Assembly: GCA_021404985.1 (NCBI GenBank) | Contig: QWHP01000193.1 | Span: forward strand, 1-6,656 | Length of the DNA: 6,656 nucleotides | Source: Actinobacteria bacterium ATB1 | GTDB lineage: Bacteria > Actinomycetota > Acidimicrobiia > UBA2766 | Direction of reading: 5' to 3' | In this document: one piece after another, positions 1 to 6,132 of the stretch | How the letters are laid out: every line of letters begins with the position of its first letter | Numbering within the stretch: position 1 is the first letter of the stretch | Made by a program: the position numbers and the translations under genes | Notes under the pieces: generated by a model | Told to the model about the DNA's origin: nothing | Databases searched by the model: none | What the model saw: only the letters and a program-made list of their open reading frames with translations

Positions 1-332
1 AGGCCCTCCCCCAACGCTTGGACGGCCCTGCGCGGCTCCGCCTTCCACCTCTCCGCGACGGCACTCGTGCCCTCGAGCGCGCCCGTGAGCAGCCAGGCCG
101 AGCCGTCGGGTGCCTTTCCGCAGTCCACCACCTCCGGAACGGTGGCGTACCGGCGGGCCCACCTCATGCGCTCTGCCTCCCCGCTCAGGTCAGCCTCACC
201 GTGCGTGTGTGCCCACTTGAGGAATCGATCGGACCCGACGACTGCGAAGGTCATTGTGCCGAGGGCATTCACCCAGACGCAGCGCAGACGGGCGCCGTGC
301 ACGACCTCGGACGCGAATTCGGGTATCGCCAC
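1..332 (-). CDS. APH-family phosphotransferase (aminoglycoside 3'-phosphotransferase-like), N-terminal part, cut by the window edge
   Basis: The 110 visible codons match the N-lobe of the APH(3')/kanamycin-kinase-like family, which moves the ATP gamma-phosphate to a hydroxyl of an aminoglycoside or related small molecule in the cytoplasm. Visible features are the opening IPEF..EVV, then VWVNALGTMTF (about 19-29), Lys39 in RFLKW as the likely ATP-binding lysine, Glu52 in GEAERMRW as its likely salt-bridge partner, VPEVVDCG (65-72), and a hinge-like AWLLTGALEGTSAV (79-92). The catalytic HxD and DxD motifs lie beyond the left edge, so activity cannot be judged. I chose GTG at 332 because the protein then begins where family members do and AAAGG lies 4 bases upstream. 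An in-frame GTG at 377 would add 15 residues. The gene lies 63 bases downstream of the Rieske gene on the same strand, so co-transcription is likely. Many chromosomal members of this family have unknown substrates, so resistance should not be assumed. Confidence 0.85.
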   Translation of the reverse strand, partial: MAIPEFASEVVHGARLRCVWVNALGTMTFAVVGSDRFLKWAHTHGEADLSGEAERMRWARRYATVPEVVDCGKAPDGSAWLLTGALEGTSAVAERWKAEPRRAVQALGEG

Positions 333-395
333 CTCACCTTTGGGCGGACCACTCGAGGTCCAGGGCTCGACGACCACGGCGACGCCCGTCCGGGA

Positions 396-743
396 TCAGT
401 CGACGAAGAGGGTGCCGTCCCTCTCCACAACCGTTCCACGACGGAGGGGGCGGAACTTCGTGAGCGTGCGGAAGAACCAGTCGAGGCCCGGCACCTTGGC
501 GAAGCCACCTCTCGGACCGGCGGTCATCCGACCGGTCCGGACGTCGAAGCGTGCGTGATGCCAGGGACATTCCAGGCATCCGTCCTCGCCGATCTTCCCG
601 CCGGCAAGGTCGGCGCGCAGGTGGCGGCACTTGCGGCTGACTGCGAAGAGCTCACCGCCCGAGTTCCCGACGGCCCACGGCCCTGCCCCTACGACATCTC
701 CGGGTGCGAGATCTCCTGCCGGACCGACCTCGATCTCCGCCAT
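396..743 (-). CDS. Stand-alone Rieske [2Fe-2S] protein
   Basis: This 115-residue protein carries a complete Rieske cluster motif. Cys39 and His41 (CRH) form one ligand pair, and Cys59 and His62 (CPWH) form the other, 17 residues after His41. The family binds a [2Fe-2S] cluster with two Cys and two His ligands and passes electrons to oxygenases or other redox enzymes. There is no signal peptide or membrane segment, so it is probably a soluble cytoplasmic ferredoxin-type protein. It resembles the ferredoxin components of dioxygenases, but no oxygenase is seen in the window. A segment of roughly 20 residues after the second ligand pair (about 80-102, containing PGLDWFFRTLTKF) looks longer than in minimal Rieske ferredoxins. 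The ATG start is preceded by a purine-rich stretch (GAGAGAGG) about 10 bases upstream. It is divergent from the TetR gene and may share its operator. Confidence 0.9.
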   Translation of the reverse strand: MAEIEVGPAGDLAPGDVVGAGPWAVGNSGGELFAVSRKCRHLRADLAGGKIGEDGCLECPWHHARFDVRTGRMTAGPRGGFAKVPGLDWFFRTLTKFRPLRRGTVVERDGTLFVD

Positions 744-871
744 GCCTGCCCCGCCTCTCTCGACGACCCGTCTCCGCCAAGGGTAGCGATCGCGTCACCT
801 GGCACAATTCTGACATCTCATGCCATCTTGGCACTCAGTGCCATTTCTCGTTAGCCTGTACCGGAACTGCC
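744..871. promoter_or_regulatory. Divergent Rieske/TetR control region
   Basis: This gap holds no gene and must contain the start signals of both divergent units. On the plus strand, TTGGCA (828-833) and TAGCCT (852-857) are 18 bases apart and could be -35 and -10 boxes for the TetR gene. On the minus strand, TTGTGC (802-807) and TACCCT (780-785) are 16 bases apart and could serve the Rieske gene. Both -10 boxes keep only the TA...T positions, so these calls are weak. Each proposed -35 box overlaps a copy of the TGGCA half-site described separately. Confidence 0.35.
829..843. promoter_or_regulatory. Palindromic operator, probably for the adjacent TetR regulator
   Basis: TGGCACTCAGTGCCA is a perfect 7+1+7 inverted repeat centred on base 836, 29 bases before the TetR start codon. 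Two more half-sites lie just upstream: TGGCAC at 800-805 and TGCCA at 821-825, so four half-sites alternate in orientation over 44 bases. TetR-family repressors typically bind a palindrome of this kind next to their own gene, which makes autorepression the simplest reading. That this TetR binds here is inference. The half-site resembles the GCACTC of CIRCE elements, but the one-base spacer is wrong for CIRCE. Confidence 0.6.
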
Positions 872-1531
872 ATGACGTTCACGTCGCTCCGCGAGAGAAC
901 CAAGGAACGAACCCGCCACGAGCTGGCGGACGCTGCGATGCGGCTCTTCGCCGATCGCGGGTTCGAGCACGTCACTGTCGACGACATCGCCGCCGAGGCC
1001 GGCACCTCGCGGCGCACCTTCTTCCGCTACTTCGAGGCGAAGGAGGACGTGTTCTTCGTCGACCACGCGGATCTCCTCGACAAGCTTCGCCTCACGCTCT
1101 CGTCGCGGCCTCCCGACGAGCCCGTGCTCACTGCGGTCAGGGAGTCGCTCATCGGGCTCTCCATGGACGTCGAGGCCGATCACGACGGATTCCGGGCTCG
1201 CCTCATCACGGCGCGCGCGACGCCGTCGGTGACGGCCCGCCACCTCGAGCTCCAAACGGCGTGGGAGGAGGCGATCGCCGACGTCGTTGCCGAACGCCTC
1301 GGCTTGGAGAGGTGCAAGACCATGATCCCCGGCGTCGTGGCGGCGACATCGGTCGCTGCCGTCCGGGCTGCGATCGACGCCTGGCTCGACCTCGGCGCCG
1401 AGGCGAGCCTGGCCGAGCTCGCCGCCGAGGCACTCGACCTCCTCGACGGCGGGCTGCACGGGATCAACAGGAAGTCGACAACCAAGCAACCCACATCCCG
1501 TGGAGTGGGTGGGAAGAGGGAGAAGAGATGA
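872..1531 (+). CDS. TetR-family transcriptional regulator
   Basis: This 219-residue protein has the usual TetR length and layout. Residues about 7-60 form the DNA-binding domain: helix 1 (ELADAAMRLFADRGF) is followed by VTVDDIAAEAGTSRRTFFRYFEAKEDV, a near-consensus TetR helix-turn-helix. The remaining helical part should bind a ligand and form the dimer. The RRTFFRYF form of the recognition helix and the QTAWEEAIADVVAERLG stretch (128-144) recall the subfamily with an MftR-like C-terminal domain; that placement is from memory and tentative. The tail after about residue 195 is basic and low in complexity. The ATG at 872 fits the family N-terminus; only a weak GGAA lies 5 bases upstream. Its stop overlaps the transporter start, so it is very likely the local regulator of that transporter and perhaps of the divergent Rieske gene. 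The effector is unknown but is plausibly a hydrophobic molecule or acyl compound. Confidence 0.92.
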   Translation: MTFTSLRERTKERTRHELADAAMRLFADRGFEHVTVDDIAAEAGTSRRTFFRYFEAKEDVFFVDHADLLDKLRLTLSSRPPDEPVLTAVRESLIGLSMDVEADHDGFRARLITARATPSVTARHLELQTAWEEAIADVVAERLGLERCKTMIPGVVAATSVAAVRAAIDAWLDLGAEASLAELAAEALDLLDGGLHGINRKSTTKQPTSRGVGGKREKR

Positions 1532-4038
1532 GAAGCGTCGTCAGTTGGCTCTCGGGACTGTCGAGCCGCCGCCCCGGATGGACCGTGATCGCGGTGGCGC
1601 TACTGACCGTGGTACTCGGCGGTCTCGCATCCCAGCAGGAGATGTCCAACGACAACAAGGACTTCCTTCCGGACAACGACACCGCGCGCGCCCTCGACGA
1701 ACTCCAGACAAAGTTCAAGACGGCGAGTTCGATCCCGTCCCAGGTCGTGGTCGAAGCCGACAACGTGTTCGACCCCGAGGTCGTCGCCGAGGTTCTCGAG
1801 ATCGAACAGGTGATCCGCGAGGACCCCGAGATCGCCCGCCACCTGATCGCTGACCCGCAGAAGCAGACCTTCTCGTACGCCGACATGCTCCTGATGGCGG
1901 CCGGGGGGGACATGGCGACCCTGTCGCAGACTCCCACCGACGAGCTCCTTGCCCGGCTCCCGGAAAGCGCCCAGGCATCGATCGGCGCGACCACTGCTGA
2001 ACGGCGTGACGACGGCAGCGCGGGCGCAGCCCTGATCCTCGCCAACCTCGACTTCTCCCACGAGGAAGAAGACGTCGAGGCAGCCGAGGTTCACCTCGCC
2101 GACACGGTCGAGAGCGGCGACTACGAGAACGTGGACGTGAGGGTCTTCAACCAGGGAGTGCTCCAGGAGGTGCTCGACGAGGGGCAGCGCGAGACGGGAC
2201 CGTTGTTCCTCCTCGCCATGGGCCTGATCCTCGTGATCCTGATCATCCTGTACCGCACCTTCAGCGACGTGGCGCTCGGGATGGTCGCGCTCGTCCTGAC
2301 GGTGGTCTGGATGTACGGACTCGGCGTCCTCGTCGGCCCCGGGTACCTGGGCTGGACGGGCCCTTTCAACAGCATGACGGTCATGATTCCCGTACTGCTC
2401 GTGGGGATGGCGATCGACTACGCGATCCACATCACGTCGCGCTATCGCGAGGAGCTCGTCTACTGCTCCCCCGACCGGCCGCGACAGGCGATCAAGCCTG
2501 CGATCCTGACGGTCGGCGCCGCCCTCGTGCTCGCGACCATCACGACCGCTGTCGGCTTCCTCACGAACCTCACCTCTCCACTCCCGCCCATCCAGGACTT
2601 CGGAGTATTCGTCACGCTCGGCATCGTCGCGGCCTTCGTCGTGATGACGACGTTCATCCCCTCGATCCGGGTGCTCCTCGACGGCCGTCGCGTCCGCAAG
2701 GGCAGGGGCCTCGAGACCAAGCGCGTGGCCGACACCGTCCCCGGTGCGAGCATCGTCCTCGAGAAGATCGCCGACGTCGCCGACCGTCGTCCCGGCATCT
2801 CGGTCGCCGTCGGCGTCGCGATCACGGCCGTGTGTCCCGCCCTCACCACGAACCTGTCGACGGCCTTCTCGTCCAAGGACTTCATCCCGCAGGACAACGA
2901 GGTCTACGACACGCTCGTGTTCCTCGAGGACGAGTTCCGCAGCCGGGGAGACACCGCGACGGTGCTCGTGCGCGCTGACATGACCGACCCCGAGGTGTTC
3001 GCGGCGATGCGCGAGACAAACAAGGCGCTCGGATCCGTGGTCGGTGTCGCTGGGTCGGTTCAGCCCTCCGTCGTAACGCTCGCCGAGGATTGGGCGACAC
3101 TCAACCCCGATCTTCCGCAGGATCCGTACTCGCCGGCCGTCGAGAACGCTCTCGACAAGGCAGACGAGTCCGGTGGGCCCGAGGCCCTCTTCGACGCCCT
3201 CGGCGAAGTCGCGCCGGACGCGCTCGCCGCAACGCTCAACCCCGAGATGGACCGGGCAGCCCTCGTCGTCCCCCTTCAGAACCTCTCCTCTCACGACGAA
3301 AACCGGGCCCTGCGGGACGGTCTCGTCGCCGCGGCCACCCCGCTGACGGACCTGGGCGGGGATGCGGTCCCGACGAGCGAGGGAATCGTCGTGTTCGAGG
3401 TGATGGACACGCTGCGGGCGAGCCAGATCCAGTCGATCGTCACCACGGTGGTCGGTGCCGCGATAGTCCTCCTGCTCTACTTCGGCTTCTACTTCCGGCG
3501 CCCGGGACTCGGGCTCCTCGCTGTCCTTCCCGTGTGCCTGACCATGGCCTGGGTCCTCGGGACCATGGTCCTGCTCGACCTGAGCTTCAACGTCCTCACG
3601 GCGATGATCACGGCGCTGTCGATCGGCATCGGGGTGCCGTACTCGATCCACGTGATCAACAGGTTTCTCGAGGACCTCGAGCGGCATCCGGACGTGCGGG
3701 AGGCTCTGCACTCCACGATGGGCCACACCGGCGGTGCACTGCTCGGCTCTGCCCTCACGACCATCGTCGGCTTCGGTGTCCTGATCTTCTCGTCGCTTGC
3801 ACCCATGAGGCAGTTCGGCGGCCTGACCGCACTGACGATCCTCTACGCCCTGATCGCCTCGGTTGCCGTCCTGCCTCCCTTCCTCGTTCTCTGGGGGAGA
3901 CGGGAGAGGCGCCGGATGACGGGAGTGGACCTCACCGAGGACGCGTCTTCGAACGGGAATGCGGACGGTAACGGGAAGGGCAGCATTGGCCGCAGCGCCG
4001 GATCCGCTGCGCCTGCGCCGGTTTCGACCGAAGTGTGA
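1528..4038 (+). CDS. MMPL/RND-superfamily membrane transporter
   Basis: This 836-residue protein has the duplicated RND/MMPL plan: a first helix (about 17-35), a large outer domain, five helices (about 224-243, 250-271, 282-302, 325-347, 358-381), then the same again (about 423-440, outer domain, 637-656, 660-682, 685-709, 736-757, 763-788). The C-terminal tail of about 48 residues is polar and rich in Gly, Asn, Ser and Ala, probably disordered. Family members export lipids or other hydrophobic compounds using the proton gradient. TM4 has the expected GMAIDYAIH (Asp297-Tyr298), but the matching TM10 site reads GIGVPYSIH, with Pro704 in place of Asp. ATG at 1528 is chosen because it overlaps the TetR stop as ATGA, follows a purine-rich GGGAAGAGGGAGAAGAG stretch and starts just before TM1; the frame stays open upstream only as a shadow of the TetR gene. 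The substrate is unknown; it is not recognisable as a specific MmpL. Confidence 0.93.
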   Translation: MRSVVSWLSGLSSRRPGWTVIAVALLTVVLGGLASQQEMSNDNKDFLPDNDTARALDELQTKFKTASSIPSQVVVEADNVFDPEVVAEVLEIEQVIREDPEIARHLIADPQKQTFSYADMLLMAAGGDMATLSQTPTDELLARLPESAQASIGATTAERRDDGSAGAALILANLDFSHEEEDVEAAEVHLADTVESGDYENVDVRVFNQGVLQEVLDEGQRETGPLFLLAMGLILVILIILYRTFSDVALGMVALVLTVVWMYGLGVLVGPGYLGWTGPFNSMTVMIPVLLVGMAIDYAIHITSRYREELVYCSPDRPRQAIKPAILTVGAALVLATITTAVGFLTNLTSPLPPIQDFGVFVTLGIVAAFVVMTTFIPSIRVLLDGRRVRKGRGLETKRVADTVPGASIVLEKIADVADRRPGISVAVGVAITAVCPALTTNLSTAFSSKDFIPQDNEVYDTLVFLEDEFRSRGDTATVLVRADMTDPEVFAAMRETNKALGSVVGVAGSVQPSVVTLAEDWATLNPDLPQDPYSPAVENALDKADESGGPEALFDALGEVAPDALAATLNPEMDRAALVVPLQNLSSHDENRALRDGLVAAATPLTDLGGDAVPTSEGIVVFEVMDTLRASQIQSIVTTVVGAAIVLLLYFGFYFRRPGLGLLAVLPVCLTMAWVLGTMVLLDLSFNVLTAMITALSIGIGVPYSIHVINRFLEDLERHPDVREALHSTMGHTGGALLGSALTTIVGFGVLIFSSLAPMRQFGGLTALTILYALIASVAVLPPFLVLWGRRERRRMTGVDLTEDASSNGNADGNGKGSIGRSAGSAAPAPVSTEV

Positions 4039-4110
4039 GGTCCTGGCCTGATCCCAGGGGCACCTCCAACCCAGGCTTGGAATGGGGCGCCCGGAACGGC
4101 TCGCCTCGGA
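4039..4110. terminator. Convergent gap with two weak hairpins
   Basis: This 72-base gap lies between the ends of the transporter and the acyl-CoA dehydrogenase. It holds two short inverted repeats, CCTGG/CCAGG (4042-4046 with 4054-4058) and TCCAA/TTGGA (4065-4069 with 4077-4081), each with a 7-base loop. There is also the 8-base palindrome GGGCGCCC at 4085-4092. No T-tract follows on either strand. Termination is expected here from the convergent layout, but the sequence support is weak. Confidence 0.22.
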
Positions 4111-5292
4111 TCAGCCGGAGTAGAGCCGGTCGAAAGGAAGCGTCCGGCTCTCGTCGGCTTCCCGCGGCAACCCGAGGACACGTTCGGCGACGGCGTTGCG
4201 CTGGACCTCGTCCGTGCCGCCACCTACATGTATCCCGGGAGCGATGAGGAAGAGGCGCTGCCACGGGCCATCGTCGACCACCGCCGCCGGTCCGGACATG
4301 CAAAGCGCGACGTCGGCAGCCTCCGTGAACAGGCGCGAGGCACACAGCTTCGCGATCGAGCCCTCTGCCGTAGGAATCTGCCCGGCACCGAGCTTGGAGA
4401 TCATCCGGGCGTTGAGGAACTCGAGGCAGCGGTCCAGCGAGTAGACGTGGGCGATCCTGTCCCGTACGACCCGGTCGAGAGGGCCGCAGGCTCGCGCGTG
4501 GTCCATGAGGTCGTCCATCTTGAAGACGCCCAGAGACCCGCCGAGGGTCATCCGCTCGTGCATGATCGTCGTGACGGCGACACTCCAACCATCCCCAGGC
4601 TCGCCGACCCTGTCGCAGTCCGGGATCCGCACCTCGTCGAGGAAGACCTCGTTGAAGTGCGCCTCACCGGTCACCTGCCTCAACGGGCGCACGGTCACAC
4701 CGGGGGTGTCCATGTCGAGGAGGAAGAACGTGATGCCGTCGTGCTTGGGGACGGTCGTGTCGGTCCGAGCGAGGAGGATGCCCCGCTTCGAGAAGTGTGC
4801 TCCCGACGACCAGACCTTCTGTCCTGTGACCACCCACTCGTCGCCCTCCCGCCGCGCCCGTGTCCGCACCGACGCGAGGTCGGAGCCGGCGCCGGGCTCG
4901 CTGAAGAGCTGGCACCAGATCTCCTCGCCACAGAGGATCCTGCTCAGGAACCGCTCCCTCTGGACCTCGGACCCGTGGGCGATGATCGCCGGCCCGGCCA
5001 TACCGATTCCGACGATGTTGATCGAGGCCGGCACCCCCACCCTCATGCACTCCTGGTTCCAGATGATCTGCTCTACGGGGCCTCCGCCCCGGCCGCCGTA
5101 CTCCTCCGGCCAGGTGATCGCCGCCCAGCCGTGCTCGAAGAGGATCCTCTGCCACTCCGTGAGGACCTCGAGCATCGGTTCCCAGTCGCCGTGGCTCGTG
5201 TCGAGGTCCTTGACCATGGGTGAGTGACTCTCGAGGAAGTTGCATGCTTCCTTGCGGAAGATCGCTTCGGCGGGTGAGTCGTTCAGGTCCAT
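4111..5292 (-). CDS. Acyl-CoA dehydrogenase (FadE-like)
   Basis: This 393-residue protein has the full family length. It should oxidise the alpha-beta bond of an acyl-CoA to the enoyl-CoA using FAD, passing electrons to an electron-transfer flavoprotein. Visible are WPEEYGGRGG (61-70), the FAD/substrate motif QLFSEPGAGSDLASVRTRA (128-146), VTGQKVWSSGAH (155-166) and the C-terminal GGGTDEVQRN..AERVLGLP (357-376). The usual MCAD-type catalytic Glu of the EGT motif is replaced by Gly here. Glu246 in HERMTLGG sits where the isovaleryl-CoA and long-chain enzymes carry their catalytic Glu, so it is the likely base. GGAAG just upstream supports the ATG start. It lies 16 bases after the short-chain dehydrogenase stop, so the two are almost surely one operon. 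The substrate cannot be read from sequence; branched, aromatic or steroid-like acyl-CoAs are as possible as fatty acyl-CoAs. Confidence 0.95.
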   Translation of the reverse strand: MDLNDSPAEAIFRKEACNFLESHSPMVKDLDTSHGDWEPMLEVLTEWQRILFEHGWAAITWPEEYGGRGGGPVEQIIWNQECMRVGVPASINIVGIGMAGPAIIAHGSEVQRERFLSRILCGEEIWCQLFSEPGAGSDLASVRTRARREGDEWVVTGQKVWSSGAHFSKRGILLARTDTTVPKHDGITFFLLDMDTPGVTVRPLRQVTGEAHFNEVFLDEVRIPDCDRVGEPGDGWSVAVTTIMHERMTLGGSLGVFKMDDLMDHARACGPLDRVVRDRIAHVYSLDRCLEFLNARMISKLGAGQIPTAEGSIAKLCASRLFTEAADVALCMSGPAAVVDDGPWQRLFLIAPGIHVGGGTDEVQRNAVAERVLGLPREADESRTLPFDRLYSG

Positions 5293-5308
5293 GTTCTTCC
5301 GCCCGCTC

Positions 5309-6073
5309 TCAGAGGGTCACGCCGCCGTCGATCGTGAGGACGGCTCCCGTCATGTTCCCCATCTCCGCTGAGGCGAGGAACTCGATCGCGCATGCGATCT
5401 CTCCGGGGTCGATGAGCTGCCCGTTCGGAGGAATGATCCTCTGAAAGAGGATCTCCTCGGCCCCGTCGGGTGCGGCGAACTGGGTGACGATCGGGGTCAG
5501 TACCCCGCTTGGGCAGATCGCGTTGACGCGGACACCGCGGGAGGCGTACTCGAGCGCCAAGGACTTGGTCAGCATGAGAACACCACCCTTCGAGGAGCCG
5601 TAGGCCGCCGTGTACGGGTGGGCGGTCAGACCGGCAACGGAGGCGACGTTGACGATGACCCCCTTCGTCTCGACGAGGTGAGGGAGCGCCTCGCGCGCCA
5701 TCAGGAAGGTTCCGGTCAGGTTCACCCCGAGGATCCTGCTCCAGTCTGCGAGCGATTCCTCGGGCGTGTGCCGGAAGTGCCCTATCCCAGCGACGTTGGC
5801 CAGGACGTCGAGGCGTCCATGGCGTTCGAGCACGGTGGCGACGGCACCCTTGACGTCCACTTCGTCACTCACGTCACCACCGCACCCGAACGCGTCGCCT
5901 CCGTCTGCGTTGACGGTCTCGGCTGTCTCTCGTGCGCCGTCCGCATCGAGGTCCAGACAGCACAGGCTGGCCCCGCTTGCACCAAACCTGAGGGCGGTCG
6001 CCCTACCTATTCCCGGGGCGGCACCCGTGACGGGCAGGACTTCACTGCGGGTCGGGAGTACAATTCCTACCAT
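5309..6073 (-). CDS. Short-chain dehydrogenase/reductase (SDR)
   Basis: This 254-residue protein is a classical SDR of normal length, a soluble NAD(P)-dependent alcohol/ketone oxidoreductase. The cofactor motif TGAAPGIG is at 16-23, and Asp41 at the end of the second strand (CLDLD) suggests NAD rather than NADP. NVAG is at 93-96, and the catalytic tetrad is Asn118, Ser145, Tyr158 and Lys162 (YGSSK). The usual PG after the fifth strand reads CPSG (187-190), a small departure from consensus. The C-terminus MTGAVLTIDGGVTL is typical. The ATG at 6073 is the only reasonable start: no ATG, GTG or TTG follows before the cofactor motif. No Shine-Dalgarno is visible, and an inverted-repeat arm touches the ATG, so the transcript may be leaderless. 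It is the first gene of an operon with the acyl-CoA dehydrogenase and may act on a 3-hydroxyacyl-CoA or related alcohol, which is inference. Confidence 0.95.
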   Translation of the reverse strand: MVGIVLPTRSEVLPVTGAAPGIGRATALRFGASGASLCCLDLDADGARETAETVNADGGDAFGCGGDVSDEVDVKGAVATVLERHGRLDVLANVAGIGHFRHTPEESLADWSRILGVNLTGTFLMAREALPHLVETKGVIVNVASVAGLTAHPYTAAYGSSKGGVLMLTKSLALEYASRGVRVNAICPSGVLTPIVTQFAAPDGAEEILFQRIIPPNGQLIDPGEIACAIEFLASAEMGNMTGAVLTIDGGVTL

Positions 6074-6094
6074 CTGGTCAGGAATAAAGACCAG
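6074..6094. promoter_or_regulatory. Inverted repeat in the divergent SDR/luciferase-like promoter region
   Basis: CTGGTC (6074-6079) and GACCAG (6089-6094) form a perfect 6-base inverted repeat around a 9-base AT-rich spacer, AGGAATAAA. It lies in the 59-base gap between two divergent genes, and its left arm directly abuts the SDR start codon. It may be an operator for an unseen regulator controlling both units, or a hairpin at the start of the SDR mRNA. The half-sites resemble those of GntR/FadR-type operators, but the 9-base spacer does not fit the known one- to three-base spacing. Confidence 0.5.
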
Positions 6095-6132
6095 TTGTTC
6101 AGTCCGACGAGTGTGAACGCGGGGAACCCGGA

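Noticed and set aside
829..843. CIRCE element (HrcA site)
   Set aside because: The GCACTC core is shared, but CIRCE needs a 9-base spacer between arms and lies before heat-shock genes. Here the spacer is 1 base, and the neighbours are a TetR and a Rieske gene.
18..854. A 278-codon open frame on the plus strand across the Rieske and kinase genes
   Set aside because: It runs opposite to two genes with clear family motifs and has no recognisable domain itself.
820..1527. An upstream extension of the transporter frame through the TetR gene
   Set aside because: The translation there is Arg-rich and without a domain, while the TetR frame has a clear helix-turn-helix. The transporter starts properly at 1528.
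1600..3726. A 708-codon open frame on the minus strand inside the transporter gene
   Set aside because: Its translation is very rich in Asp, Glu, Arg, His and Gly, with no recognisable domain. It is the antisense shadow of a GC-rich real gene that has clear transmembrane and RND motifs.
4228..5223. Open frames on the plus strand opposite the acyl-CoA dehydrogenase
   Set aside because: The minus-strand frame carries the full acyl-CoA dehydrogenase motifs; the plus-strand frames show none.
6074..6094. A true FadR site
   Set aside because: The CTGGTC and GACCAG halves fit, but known FadR sites have the halves nearly adjacent, not 9 bases apart, and no GntR-family gene is in the window.
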